Shown: positions 15,714 through 23,547, counted from the first letter of the stretch. The stretch is 25,522 nucleotides of DNA from RZYP01 sp964386405 (GCA_964386405.1 CAYLRW010000019.1:1-25522); one strand, 5' to 3'. Notes: generated by a model not told the origin, from the letters alone. Program-made: numbers and translations.

Positions 15714-16598
15714 CAGATTATCCAAATTTTTTGCTAAATTTTTACCTGCTACTACAATTGCTATGTTAGATAAAAAAATATTGAACGCCAACAATTTTTA
15801 TGGTCTAAATTCAGAACAATTTCTAGGTTTTAGCTTTGTTGTAGGATTTTTGCTTGCTGTAGTAGTTGGAGATGTCATGACTTTAGCTAATAAGGATACA
15901 ATGAGAGTTGTTTCAGTATCTTTAATCACCATGCTTATGGGTATGTTTATACCTTATCNNNNNNNNNNNNNNNNNNNNNNNNNNNNNNNNNNNNNNNNNN
16001 NNNNNNNNNNNNNNNNNNNNNNNNNNNNNNNNNNNNNNNNNNNNNNNNNNNNNNNNNNAGAGTTGTTTCAGTATCTTTAATCACCATGCTTATGGGTATG
16101 TTTATACCTTATCTTTTTCTGGAAAAGAAAATAAGTGATAGAAGAAATATTTTAAGAAGAGAACTACCGGATGTTTTAGATTTGTTGACTGTCAGTGTCG
16201 AAGCAGGTTTAGGTTTTGATAGTGCGCTTGTTAAACTTTCTGAAAAAATGAAAGGACCAATGGTTGATGAATTTACCTGCATGTTGCAGGAAATACGCAT
16301 TGGTGTTGCAAGACGTGATGCTTTACGGTCATTAGCTGCACGTTGTAATGTGCAAGATATTTCTCTCTTTACAAGTGCATTAATCCAAGCTGATCAATTA
16401 GGCGTAAGCGTTTCTAACGTTCTACGAGTTCAATCTCTTGATATGCGTGAAAAAAGAAAACAACGGGCTGAAGAACAAGCAATGAAAGCTCCTATAAAAA
16501 TGGTGTTTCCTCTGGTATTCTTTATATTTCCCACTCTCTTTATTGTATTGTTGGGGCCTGCATTATTACAAATTATTAACATGTTAGGTAATATGTAG
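15685..16598 (+). CDS. tadC: TadC-like type II secretion system F-domain protein, 5'-truncated and split by an assembly gap
   Basis: Inner-membrane platform protein of a Tad/Flp pilus-type secretion system. Left of the gap, the frame encodes RIVTPFFDRLSKFFAKFLP, then an amphipathic region with a membrane helix. Right of it comes the GspF domain: RRELPDVLDLLTVSVEAGLG, a long helical domain, RKQRAEEQAMKAPIKM and a final membrane helix. The two parts are in one frame once the 100 N and one copy of a 55-base duplication are removed (155 bases), giving 252 residues from GTG 15685. Family members are usually about 300 residues, so the first membrane helix and some 50 residues are missing. The GTG has no ribosome binding site, and the frame closes upstream at 15649. 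No tadA, tadB or pilin gene is present. It may be a remnant. Confidence 0.75.
15904..15958 (+). repeat. 55-base duplicate, left copy at the contig edge
   Basis: These 55 bases are identical to 16059-16113 on the other side of the N run. They are the end of one contig and the start of the next, so the duplication is an artefact rather than a biological repeat. Confidence 0.9.
15959..16058. other. Assembly gap of 100 N
   Basis: Exactly 100 N, the usual placeholder for a scaffold gap of unknown size. Because both flanks share 55 identical bases and the reading frame is restored on collapsing them, the true missing length is probably zero. Confidence 0.97.
16059..16113 (+). repeat. 55-base duplicate, right copy at the contig edge
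   Basis: Identical to 15904-15958. It encodes the same piece of tadC as the left copy, ending in FIPY, after which the right contig continues into the GspF domain. Confidence 0.9.
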
Positions 16599-16608
16599 GG
16601 TTTAAAAA

Positions 16609-16947
16609 ATGATCATAAAGAATATTACTAAAAATACAATAATTGCTACAGAAGCTAAGTTAGCGGATAACTTTTTGGCACGGCTTAAAGGACTGCTTGG
16701 AACTGAACTTTTAGAGAAGGGCAGCGCCCTAATCATTACATCATGTAATGGCATTCATACAGTGGGCATGAAATACTCCATTGATATTATCTTCGTTGAT
16801 AAGAATAACAAGGTAATTAAAATTGTTGCTAACATGCCAAGTATGAAATTTACGCTTTGCAGACGTGTCAGTTATGTTATTGAAGCCTCTTCAGATATTG
16901 TGGATACTACTAGCACTAAAATCGGAGACATCATTGCAGTATTTTGA
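16609..16947 (+). CDS. DUF192 family protein
   Basis: A 112-residue protein of the DUF192 family, whose function is not established. Conserved elements are FLARLKGLLG near residue 25, a central region with NGIHTVGMKYSIDIIFVD, and VIEASS before the last strands KIGDIIAVF. Unlike many family members it has no signal peptide. It starts 10 bases after the tadC stop and precedes the prepilin peptidase, which suggests one operon linked to the Tad locus. Confidence 0.85.
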   Translation: MIIKNITKNTIIATEAKLADNFLARLKGLLGTELLEKGSALIITSCNGIHTVGMKYSIDIIFVDKNNKVIKIVANMPSMKFTLCRRVSYVIEASSDIVDTTSTKIGDIIAVF

Positions 16948-16972
16948 ATAAATGCAATTGGGGACAGTTAAT

Positions 16973-17596
16973 ATGATTATGTACATATTATATTTTTTCA
17001 TAGGAACTTTTTGGGGTAGTTTAATAAATAAAATTCTTGATTCTGCGTACAAACATCAGCTTCCTTTTGTACGCAGAATAGCATTATATATAGTAACCGG
17101 TTTTTTGTTTGTGCAGTGCATTTCCATTCTGAATCCATCAATGCAGCTGTTAAGAGCTTTGCTTTATACTTCGTTCTTAATTATTATCTCTATAATTGAT
17201 TACGAGTCCGGTTTAATATATGACAAAGTTTTGTTGCCAATGTTAATATCAGGATTTGTTCTTAACATATATTGTAGCGCTGTTAGCTGGCCTAATATGT
17301 TAAGTGCTGCTCTGCTTGGTGGCAGCATTTTTCTTTTGCTTATAGTTGTAAGCAAAGGTGGTTTTGGCGGCGGTGATGTTAAGTTTATGGCTTGTATCGG
17401 ACTTTGGCTTGGTTTGAAATACACAATTCTGGCTGTAATTCTCTCCTTAATATTAGGCGGCTTTGGAGCAGCAATATTGTTGTTAATAAAGAGGAAAAAA
17501 ATTACGGACACTTTCCCATATGGACCTTATATAGCAATTGCTTCCTTTATATCGATGCTTTATGGTGATTGTATTTTAACTTGGTACTGGAATTAG
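16973..17596 (+). CDS. Prepilin peptidase (A24 family), short form
   Basis: Membrane aspartic protease that cleaves prepilin leader peptides. The two catalytic aspartates are in IIDYESGLIYD (equivalent to the D...IPD motif) and in the GGGDVKF motif. About six membrane helices are visible. The N-terminal methyltransferase region with its CxxC pairs, usual in PilD/GspO, is absent: the segment after FIGTFWGSLINKILD is short and cysteine-free. The protein is thus closer in size to short TadV/CpaA-type peptidases. I chose ATG 16973, 8 bases after GGA in GGGGAC; ATG 16952 is in frame but has no such site. It is the last gene of the tad remnant. Confidence 0.85.
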   Translation: MIMYILYFFIGTFWGSLINKILDSAYKHQLPFVRRIALYIVTGFLFVQCISILNPSMQLLRALLYTSFLIIISIIDYESGLIYDKVLLPMLISGFVLNIYCSAVSWPNMLSAALLGGSIFLLLIVVSKGGFGGGDVKFMACIGLWLGLKYTILAVILSLILGGFGAAILLLIKRKKITDTFPYGPYIAIASFISMLYGDCILTWYWN

Positions 17597-17630
17597 GCAT
17601 CCCAGATAAAGTAAATTATGATAACTATAG

Positions 17631-17659
17631 TTTCCATGCGCCTCAAAATATGCTAAAAT
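17631..17659 (+). promoter_or_regulatory. Promoter of the zinc-ribbon gene and possibly prfC
   Basis: TTTCCA (17631-17636) and TAAAAT (17654-17659) are 17 bases apart. TG at 17651-17652 gives an extended -10 (TGCTAAAAT). Transcription would start near 17666, leaving a leader of about 130 bases. Confidence 0.6.
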
Positions 17660-17664
17660 ACATT

Positions 17665-17798
17665 GAGAGGTTTTATTAATAAAACTCCAAGTCAGGCTGA
17701 TAGCAAAAGAATGGAGACAATGGCCTTTGCGGAATCTGCGTGAAGGCTTCTTTTATATCTTTTATAAATTCTTCTTTTAATGAGAGGTTTTAGCAATA
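17665..17798 (+). promoter_or_regulatory. Structured leader with duplicated ribosome-binding-site sequence
   Basis: The 12-mer TGAGAGGTTTTA occurs at 17664-17675, at the very start of the leader, and again at 17781-17792, where it forms the ribosome binding site of the next gene. Between them, TAAAAC (17680-17685) pairs with GTTTTA of the first copy around a TTAA loop, and could pair instead with the second copy. A second hairpin (GGCCTT/AAGGCT with a 14-base loop, 17727-17752) is followed by a T/C-rich tract. The arrangement resembles a translational switch. No known riboswitch class was recognised. Confidence 0.4.
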
Positions 17799-18350
17799 AT
17801 GATAAGAAAATTGCCGTTAGTTTGCGGTGAATGCCATAAACAATTTAATGCAGAAGGCGAATTGTATTATCGCGATAATTTTCGCACGACAAAAATAACT
17901 GAAACTTTTTTTCTCTGCCCTGAATGTATTAAAGAATGGGAAAATAAATGGCAAATTAAAGAAGCTGTTTTTTTCGAAAAAGATTATTCACTATATGTTG
18001 ATATCACTTTAAATGATGGCAGTATTTATGAAGGGCTGGACTGCACGCCTATGGATGGTATCGTTGTAACAAGTGAAGAAATCCCTGCAATAGGACAGCG
18101 TAAACTATTTGGTATTTATCAAATGTGGGATAACCAGCGCAAGACAAACACATTGAAGGACTGTGTCTTTCAGGATGAATTTATGCGTACATCATTTACC
18201 TGTGAAACCTATGGCGGTGAAAAATACGAAAATATTGCTTTTCGTTTTAATATGCAAGGCAAGCTTGAAACAGAAAAACCAATTCCTGAATATATAATAA
18301 AACAAATAATAAGTGCTTGGAAAGCATATGAAAATCAAAAGATGGACTAA
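17799..18350 (+). CDS. Uncharacterised protein with N-terminal zinc ribbon
   Basis: I do not recognise this 183-residue protein. Its first 45 residues carry two CxxC pairs, CGEC (residues 9-12) and CPEC near residue 40, which probably bind one zinc ion. The rest is soluble, with no signal peptide or membrane helix. It contains many aromatic and acidic residues and a beta-rich middle part (YVDITLNDGSIYEGLDC). The ribosome binding site is GAGAGG at 17782-17787. It has its own promoter and an unusual leader, and it ends 17 bases before prfC, so the two are probably cotranscribed. A link to translation or stress response is only inferred from that position. Confidence 0.75.
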   Translation: MIRKLPLVCGECHKQFNAEGELYYRDNFRTTKITETFFLCPECIKEWENKWQIKEAVFFEKDYSLYVDITLNDGSIYEGLDCTPMDGIVVTSEEIPAIGQRKLFGIYQMWDNQRKTNTLKDCVFQDEFMRTSFTCETYGGEKYENIAFRFNMQGKLETEKPIPEYIIKQIISAWKAYENQKMD

Positions 18351-18367
18351 CTGGAGGAATATTTTTA

Positions 18368-19981
18368 ATGCAAGAATTTTTGGAAAAAATTGAGAAACGA
18401 CGTACGTTTGCGATAATTTCTCATCCTGATGCCGGTAAAACAACATTAACAGAAAAACTGCTTCTTTACGGTGGCGCCATACATCTGGCAGGCACGGTAA
18501 AAGCTCGTAAAAGCAACAAACATGCTGTATCCGATTGGATGGAAATAGAAAAGCAGCGTGGCATATCTGTAACTTCAAGTGTGCTGCAATTTGATTATGA
18601 CGGCTACAGAGTCAATATACTTGATACACCTGGCCATCAGGACTTCAGTGAAGATACCTATAGAACATTGCTAGCGGCAGACAGTGCCGTTATGCTGATT
18701 GATGCTGCCAAAGGCGTTGAAGAACAGACTAAGAAACTTTTTTGGGTTTGTCATCGCCGTCATTTGCCAATTTTCACTTTTGTAAACAAACTAGACCGTT
18801 ATGGACGCAATCCTTTCGATTTGATGGATGAATTGGAACGCATTTTGAATATACGTGCTTATCCAATCAACTGGCCAATAGGTATTGATGGGCACTACGT
18901 AGGCGTTTATGATCGCATTAAAAAGCAAGTCGAACTTTTTGAAAGCGATACCAGTCACGGCGCGAAATTATTAAAATCAACCACTGGATCAATTAATGAC
19001 CAACAAATTATCAGTGCCATGGGGGAAGAAAATTATAAGAACCTTTGCAATGATATTGAACTTTTGGATTTAGCCGGTGATGATTTTGATCTGGAAAAAG
19101 TTAAAAAGGGTGAATTGACACCTATGTTCTTTGGAAGCGCTATGACTAACTTTGGTGTTCGCAGCTTCTTGGAAAAATTTCTTGAGTTGTCGCCCAAACC
19201 TCAACAACGTATGCTGAAGGATGGCAGTGGCTATATCGATCCAACAAATGAGGCATTTTCTGCCTTTATTTTCAAGATTCAGGCTAATATGAACCCAGCG
19301 CATCGTGATCGTATTTCCTTTATGCGCATCTGTTCTGGCATGTTTACCAAAGGAATGTCCGTCTATCATATGCAAGGTAAGAAAGCCATTAAGCTATCAC
19401 AGCCGCAACAGTTTTTAGCACAGGAAAGAACGATAATTGAAGAAGCCTACCCTGGAGATATAATCGGCGTTTTTGACCCGGGAATTTTCAGTATCGGTGA
19501 TACTGTTTGTGATGAAAGTTTAAAAATCCAATTTGAAGATATGCCAGTTTTTCCTCCGGAAATTTTTGCCCGCGTCCAACCAAAGGACTCCCTCAAGCGT
19601 AAACAATTTACCAAAGGTATTATGCAGTTAGCGCAAGAAGGCGCCATACAGGTTTTCGAGCAAAGAGACACCGGCTTAGAGAGTTTCATTGTAGGTGTAG
19701 TTGGCAGTTTACAGCTTGAGGTATTGGAATATCGTTTGCTTAACGAATATAGCGCACCGCTCTTAATGAACCAGCTGCCTTATTCAGTAGCCCGTTGGGT
19801 TTATGCAGATGACAAAAATAAAATTGATAATCTCAAGGGATTAGATAATGGTATGCTTGTATATGACAAAGAAGATCGCCCGGTAATACTTGTAAGTAAT
19901 GAATGGAGTTTAGGTTGGATATTGGAAAGAAATCCTGGCGTTGAATTTTTGATGGTTCCAAGCGATGCAAGAAAAATTTAA
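18368..19981 (+). CDS. prfC: Peptide chain release factor 3
   Basis: Translational GTPase that recycles RF1 and RF2 from the ribosome after termination. G1 is HPDAGKTTLTEK (residues 19-30), the switch regions contain KQRGISVTSSV and DTPGHQDFSEDTYR, and G4 is NKLDR. The insert HLAGTVKARKS after G1 and the C-terminal domains with QLAQEGAIQVF and VGVVGSLQLEVLEYRL distinguish RF3 from EF-G. The length of 537 residues is typical. GGAGG lies about 11 bases before the ATG. No terminator was seen after it, and the next gene starts 29 bases later, so transcription may continue. Confidence 0.96.
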   Translation: MQEFLEKIEKRRTFAIISHPDAGKTTLTEKLLLYGGAIHLAGTVKARKSNKHAVSDWMEIEKQRGISVTSSVLQFDYDGYRVNILDTPGHQDFSEDTYRTLLAADSAVMLIDAAKGVEEQTKKLFWVCHRRHLPIFTFVNKLDRYGRNPFDLMDELERILNIRAYPINWPIGIDGHYVGVYDRIKKQVELFESDTSHGAKLLKSTTGSINDQQIISAMGEENYKNLCNDIELLDLAGDDFDLEKVKKGELTPMFFGSAMTNFGVRSFLEKFLELSPKPQQRMLKDGSGYIDPTNEAFSAFIFKIQANMNPAHRDRISFMRICSGMFTKGMSVYHMQGKKAIKLSQPQQFLAQERTIIEEAYPGDIIGVFDPGIFSIGDTVCDESLKIQFEDMPVFPPEIFARVQPKDSLKRKQFTKGIMQLAQEGAIQVFEQRDTGLESFIVGVVGSLQLEVLEYRLLNEYSAPLLMNQLPYSVARWVYADDKNKIDNLKGLDNGMLVYDKEDRPVILVSNEWSLGWILERNPGVEFLMVPSDARKI

Positions 19982-20010
19982 CAAACATTCCTGAAAGGGG
20001 AAACATTTCT

Positions 20011-20754
20011 ATGAATGATATTACTCCCATTAAAATATTGGGGGTGCCTGTTCATCCATACACGATGGAAGGTGCAGTAAATAAAATAATAGAAAGAGTG
20101 TTGCAAAGCAAAAAAACTCTAGTGGTAACTGCTAATGCTGAGATCATAATGATGGGTCAGTCAGATACAGAATACATGAAAATACTAAACAAGGCTGCCT
20201 TAGTATTACCTGACGGTGCTGGAACAGTTTGGGCAGGGCGAAAACTCGGCTATGAAGTTCCAGAAAGGGTTGCCGGTTATGATTTGTTTTTAAACTTGAT
20301 GTCAGAAGCAGCACACAAAAAGTTTAAAGTGTTCTTTTTTGGAGCTGCTCCTGGAGTTGCTGACGAAGCAAAACAGAAATGTGAAATTTTATATCCCGGA
20401 GTTTCAATTGTCGGCTGTCGGAATGGATACTTTAATGAAGAAGATAATCTTACGATAGTTGAAGAAATCAACAAGAGTTGTGCGGATTTGCTTTTCGTAG
20501 CTTTGGGCGCACCAAAACAGGAAAAATGGCTGTCAAAATATCAAGAAATATTAAACCCAACTTTACTAATGGGGATCGGCGGCAGCTTTGATGTTGTGGC
20601 GGGTAAAATGGAAAGGGCTCCCAAATGGATGCAGGATGCTTCTTTAGAGTGGCTTTTCCGTTTATATAAGCAGCCTAGTAGATTCAAACGAATGCTTGTC
20701 TTACCTAAATTCGTAATTAAAGTATTACGTTTCAAAAGTTACAAAGCCAGTTAG
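20011..20754 (+). CDS. WecG/TagA/CpsF family glycosyltransferase
   Basis: GT26-family enzyme that adds a sugar, typically N-acetylmannosamine(uronic acid), to an undecaprenyl-diphosphate-linked GlcNAc in surface polymer synthesis. Family motifs are TANAEIIMM, LPDGAGTVWAGRKLG, the nucleotide-binding FFFGAAPGVADEA, VALGAPKQEKWL, and GIGGSFDVVAGKMERAP followed by the DASLEWLFRL segment. The length of 247 residues is typical. The protein is cytoplasmic and peripheral to the membrane. The ribosome binding site is AAAGGGGA. The exact acceptor and sugar cannot be inferred. A promoter for psd overlaps its stop codon. Confidence 0.9.
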   Translation: MNDITPIKILGVPVHPYTMEGAVNKIIERVLQSKKTLVVTANAEIIMMGQSDTEYMKILNKAALVLPDGAGTVWAGRKLGYEVPERVAGYDLFLNLMSEAAHKKFKVFFFGAAPGVADEAKQKCEILYPGVSIVGCRNGYFNEEDNLTIVEEINKSCADLLFVALGAPKQEKWLSKYQEILNPTLLMGIGGSFDVVAGKMERAPKWMQDASLEWLFRLYKQPSRFKRMLVLPKFVIKVLRFKSYKAS

Positions 20755-20780
20755 ACATTAACTTGTCGTTATGGTATAAT
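20752..20780 (+). promoter_or_regulatory. Promoter of the psd-pssA operon
   Basis: TAGACA (20752-20757) overlaps the stop codon of the preceding gene and is 17 bases from TATAAT (20775-20780). TG at 20772-20773 makes the -10 extended (TGGTATAAT). Confidence 0.75.
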
Positions 20781-20834
20781 AGGTGTCGTTCTTAATTTGG
20801 CACTTAAATATAGTGAAAGGGGAACGATGGGATT

Positions 20835-21476
20835 TTGAAAAGGTTTTCAGTTGTCAAAGACGGATATCCGCATATAATCATTTTTATAATATTAGCTTTT
20901 ATTGTAGCGTATGTTTTTAGCCCAATTTATGCTGTAATTCCTATTGTTTTGGCAATATATTTGGCGTATTTTTTTAGAAACCCAAGAAGAGAAACTCCAC
21001 CTGATGACAATTTGCTATATTCTCCGGCTGATGGTACGGTAATGGCCGTCGAAGATTTTTATGATGATGAGTATCTTGATGAAGATGCTGTCAAAGTAAC
21101 TATATTTCTCTCAGTGTTTAATGTTCATGTTAACCGTAGCCCCATACGTGGGCAGATAAAATATCAACGTTATACATGCGGTGGTTTTGTCCCTGCTTAC
21201 AAAAAAGCGGCCTCTTTTGAGAATGAGCGTCATGCCATAGGCTTGGAAAATGAAAGAAGCAGAATTTTGGTGATTCAGATAGCAGGCCTTCTGGCACGCC
21301 GAATAGTATCTTGGACAACACTTGGGCATAATTTGGAGCAAGGCCAATGCTATGGGATGATTAAGTTCGGCTCCAGTACAGAACTTGTGATGCCAAAATC
21401 CGTTGCTATATTAGTTAAAAAAGGTGATAAGGTAAAAGGTGGTATTACAGTAATCGGGAGGTTCAATGATAAATGA
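20835..21476 (+). CDS. psd: Phosphatidylserine decarboxylase (short form)
   Basis: Decarboxylates phosphatidylserine to phosphatidylethanolamine. It is made as a proenzyme that cleaves itself at a serine to form a pyruvoyl group; here the site is in KFGSSTEL near residue 180. Other motifs are YFFRNPRR after two N-terminal membrane helices, SPADGTV, and the FLSVFNVHVNRSP block with the conserved histidine. The length of 213 residues fits the short bacterial class. The start is TTG at 20835, giving MKRFSVVKDG. AAAGGGGA at 20816-20823 is rather far, 11 bases upstream. A three-codon ATG frame lies in between and its stop overlaps the TTG. The 3' end overlaps pssA. Confidence 0.92.
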   Translation: MKRFSVVKDGYPHIIIFIILAFIVAYVFSPIYAVIPIVLAIYLAYFFRNPRRETPPDDNLLYSPADGTVMAVEDFYDDEYLDEDAVKVTIFLSVFNVHVNRSPIRGQIKYQRYTCGGFVPAYKKAASFENERHAIGLENERSRILVIQIAGLLARRIVSWTTLGHNLEQGQCYGMIKFGSSTELVMPKSVAILVKKGDKVKGGITVIGRFNDK

Positions 21477-22147
21477 ACTACAGAAGTGCTATCGCAAATA
21501 CTATAAGTTCTTTTAATCTGATGTTTGGCGTTTTATCCATACTTGCAACATTTGAAGGTGAATTTAAGACTGCAGCCATTATGATCATACTGGCAGTAGT
21601 TGCAGATTCGATGGATGGCCGAGTTGCCAGAGCATTAGGTGTAAGCGGTGAGTTTGGTAAGGAATTAGATTCTCTTTGTGATGTATGTTCCTTCGGAGTT
21701 GCTCCTGGCGTACTTATATATCAATATGCACTTATTGATCTTGGTCTTGTTGGTCAATTACTTGCTTCCTTTTTTGCTATTTGCGGTGCTATGCGTTTAG
21801 CCCGTTTTAATGTAAATGCAGCTATGGTTCATGGCTATTTTGTAGGAATGCCTATTCCTGCTGGTGGATGTATTGTTGCAACTTACATTCTTTCTGGTTA
21901 TAGTTTTCCAATGCTAGCTGTAGCAATAGGTACGGCTGTAGTAGCTGTTATAATGTACAGCGAAATAAAATTCCCGGACTTCAAAGGTAAGGGAAATCCA
22001 ATGTACGCAATTCCTGTTGCAATATCTTTTGTTGCAGGTTTTTCTTTATTATATTTACGTCCGGTTGCCTGGCCATTTATTATAATGTTCACTTATACTT
22101 TGGCAGGCATTTTGAATTTTATTTATATTAAGGCCACAAACAAATAA
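21473..22147 (+). CDS. pssA: CDP-diacylglycerol-serine O-phosphatidyltransferase
   Basis: Membrane enzyme of the CDP-alcohol phosphatidyltransferase family that makes phosphatidylserine from CDP-diacylglycerol and serine. The catalytic motif is complete: DGRVAR, eight residues, then G, then D and D spaced by four (DSMDGRVARALG and ELDSLCDVCSFG). About seven hydrophobic helices are visible. The length of 224 residues is normal for the Bacillus-type enzyme. Its ATG overlaps the psd stop in ATGA, so the two consecutive steps to PE are translationally coupled. Confidence 0.93.
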   Translation: MNYRSAIANTISSFNLMFGVLSILATFEGEFKTAAIMIILAVVADSMDGRVARALGVSGEFGKELDSLCDVCSFGVAPGVLIYQYALIDLGLVGQLLASFFAICGAMRLARFNVNAAMVHGYFVGMPIPAGGCIVATYILSGYSFPMLAVAIGTAVVAVIMYSEIKFPDFKGKGNPMYAIPVAISFVAGFSLLYLRPVAWPFIIMFTYTLAGILNFIYIKATNK

Positions 22148-22183
22148 TGACGGCTAATAGTAGACAAAGGAGTCTCTCTTTAA

Positions 22184-23470
22184 ATGAGTAGCTATTTTGA
22201 TATATTCATGATTCCATTACAATTATTGATTGTGTTTTTTACAGTTTATTATTTTGTAATTTCTTTTTTTGGTATTTTTGGTAGGAAACGTGATGAAAAA
22301 ATTAAAATACCAGAAAAAACATTTGCAATAATTGTAGCTGCACATAACGAGGAACAAGTAATAGGTCAACTGGTTGAAAACCTGCATCTCTTAAATTATC
22401 CTGATAACCTTTATGATATATTCGTTGTAGCTGATAATTGCCAGGATAATACAGCGAAAATCGCAAAGAATGGCGGTGCTTTGGTGTATGAACGTACAAG
22501 CACTGATGAAAAGGGAAAAGGTTTTGCCCTTGAATGGATGTTTAACAAACTTTTCGCCATGGAAAAACAGTATGACGCCGTTGTTATCTTCGACGCAGAT
22601 AATTTGGTGCACTTAGATTTTCTAATGGAAATGAATAGCCGCCTCTGTAAGGGTGAGCGTTTGATTCAAGGCTATCTTGACGCAAAAAATCCAAATGATA
22701 CTTGGATTTCAGGAGTTTTTGCAATTTCCTTTTGGGTTGTCAACCATATTTGGCATCTTGCAAAATACAATATTGGCTTGTCGAGTGTTTTGGGTGGAAC
22801 CGGTATGTGTATCTCTATGGACATCTTGCGTAAACATGGCTGGGGAGCAACGTGCCTGACTGAAGATATGGAATTTACAATGAAAGCTTTACTCGAGGGT
22901 ATCCCAACAACTTGGGCTCACGATGCTATTGTTTATGATGAAAAACCTTTGACTTTCAAACAATCGTGGGATCAAAGGAAAAGATGGTCGCAAGGGCATT
23001 TTGATGTTGCAAGCCGTTATATCGGTAAACTATTTAAAGAAGGAATAAAACAGCATAACATTGTTATGCTGGATGGTATTGTTCATCTATTCCAACCTTA
23101 TTTCTTATTATGTTCAACATTTTTTGTTATTTGCAGCTATATCTATTCAATATATCCATTTTATACCAATATACTTTATACTATTCTTCCGGTAGAAGTC
23201 TGGACATTAATTGGTATTGGTCAATATGTTTTCCCTATGATTGTTTTAATGAAAATCCATGCTTCTTTTAAGTCCTGGCTTTATCTGATTCTTTATCCGC
23301 TGTTTATCTACAGTTGGGTACCGATCACTGTCCTTGGTTATATGCATCGTCATGAGCATGAATGGAGTCACACGGTTCATACGCGCAGCATCAGTTTTAA
23401 TGATGTATTAATACCAGAAGGTACTGAACTTGGTCCTAAGCAAGTTGTTTTTAATAAGGATAATAAATAA
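22184..23470 (+). CDS. Membrane GT2-family glycosyltransferase
   Basis: A 428-residue inverting glycosyltransferase of family 2, with a membrane helix at the N-terminus and three or four at the C-terminus. The GT-A core has IIVAAHNEEQVIGQL, VVADNCQDNTAKIA, the metal-binding FDADN, the acceptor region LTEDMEF (TED motif), and QRKRWSQG (the QxxRW motif). QxxRW is typical of processive enzymes such as chitin or hyaluronan synthases, but N-acetylglucosaminyltransferases of this type also occur in envelope polymer loci. The sugar and product are unknown. AAAGGAG lies about 11 bases before the start. It follows pssA by 36 bases and ends the operon at a strong terminator. Confidence 0.9.
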   Translation: MSSYFDIFMIPLQLLIVFFTVYYFVISFFGIFGRKRDEKIKIPEKTFAIIVAAHNEEQVIGQLVENLHLLNYPDNLYDIFVVADNCQDNTAKIAKNGGALVYERTSTDEKGKGFALEWMFNKLFAMEKQYDAVVIFDADNLVHLDFLMEMNSRLCKGERLIQGYLDAKNPNDTWISGVFAISFWVVNHIWHLAKYNIGLSSVLGGTGMCISMDILRKHGWGATCLTEDMEFTMKALLEGIPTTWAHDAIVYDEKPLTFKQSWDQRKRWSQGHFDVASRYIGKLFKEGIKQHNIVMLDGIVHLFQPYFLLCSTFFVICSYIYSIYPFYTNILYTILPVEVWTLIGIGQYVFPMIVLMKIHASFKSWLYLILYPLFIYSWVPITVLGYMHRHEHEWSHTVHTRSISFNDVLIPEGTELGPKQVVFNKDNK

Positions 23471-23475
23471 TCAGC

Positions 23476-23505
23476 AAAACGGTCTATTCGTAGACCGTTT
23501 TTTTG
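23476..23505 (+). terminator. Rho-independent terminator with UUCG tetraloop
   Basis: AAAACGGTCTA (23476-23486) pairs perfectly with TAGACCGTTTT (23491-23501) around the stable loop TTCG, and the T run continues to 23504. It lies six bases after the glycosyltransferase stop. Confidence 0.93.
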
Positions 23506-23547
23506 TTTGCATTTATAGTGTGACTATGCTTAAACACAAGGCTATTC

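Noticed and set aside
15904..16113. Direct repeat flanking the N run as a target-site or mobile element signature
   Set aside because: Identical contig ends around exactly 100 N, with the frame restored on collapse, are best explained by assembly.
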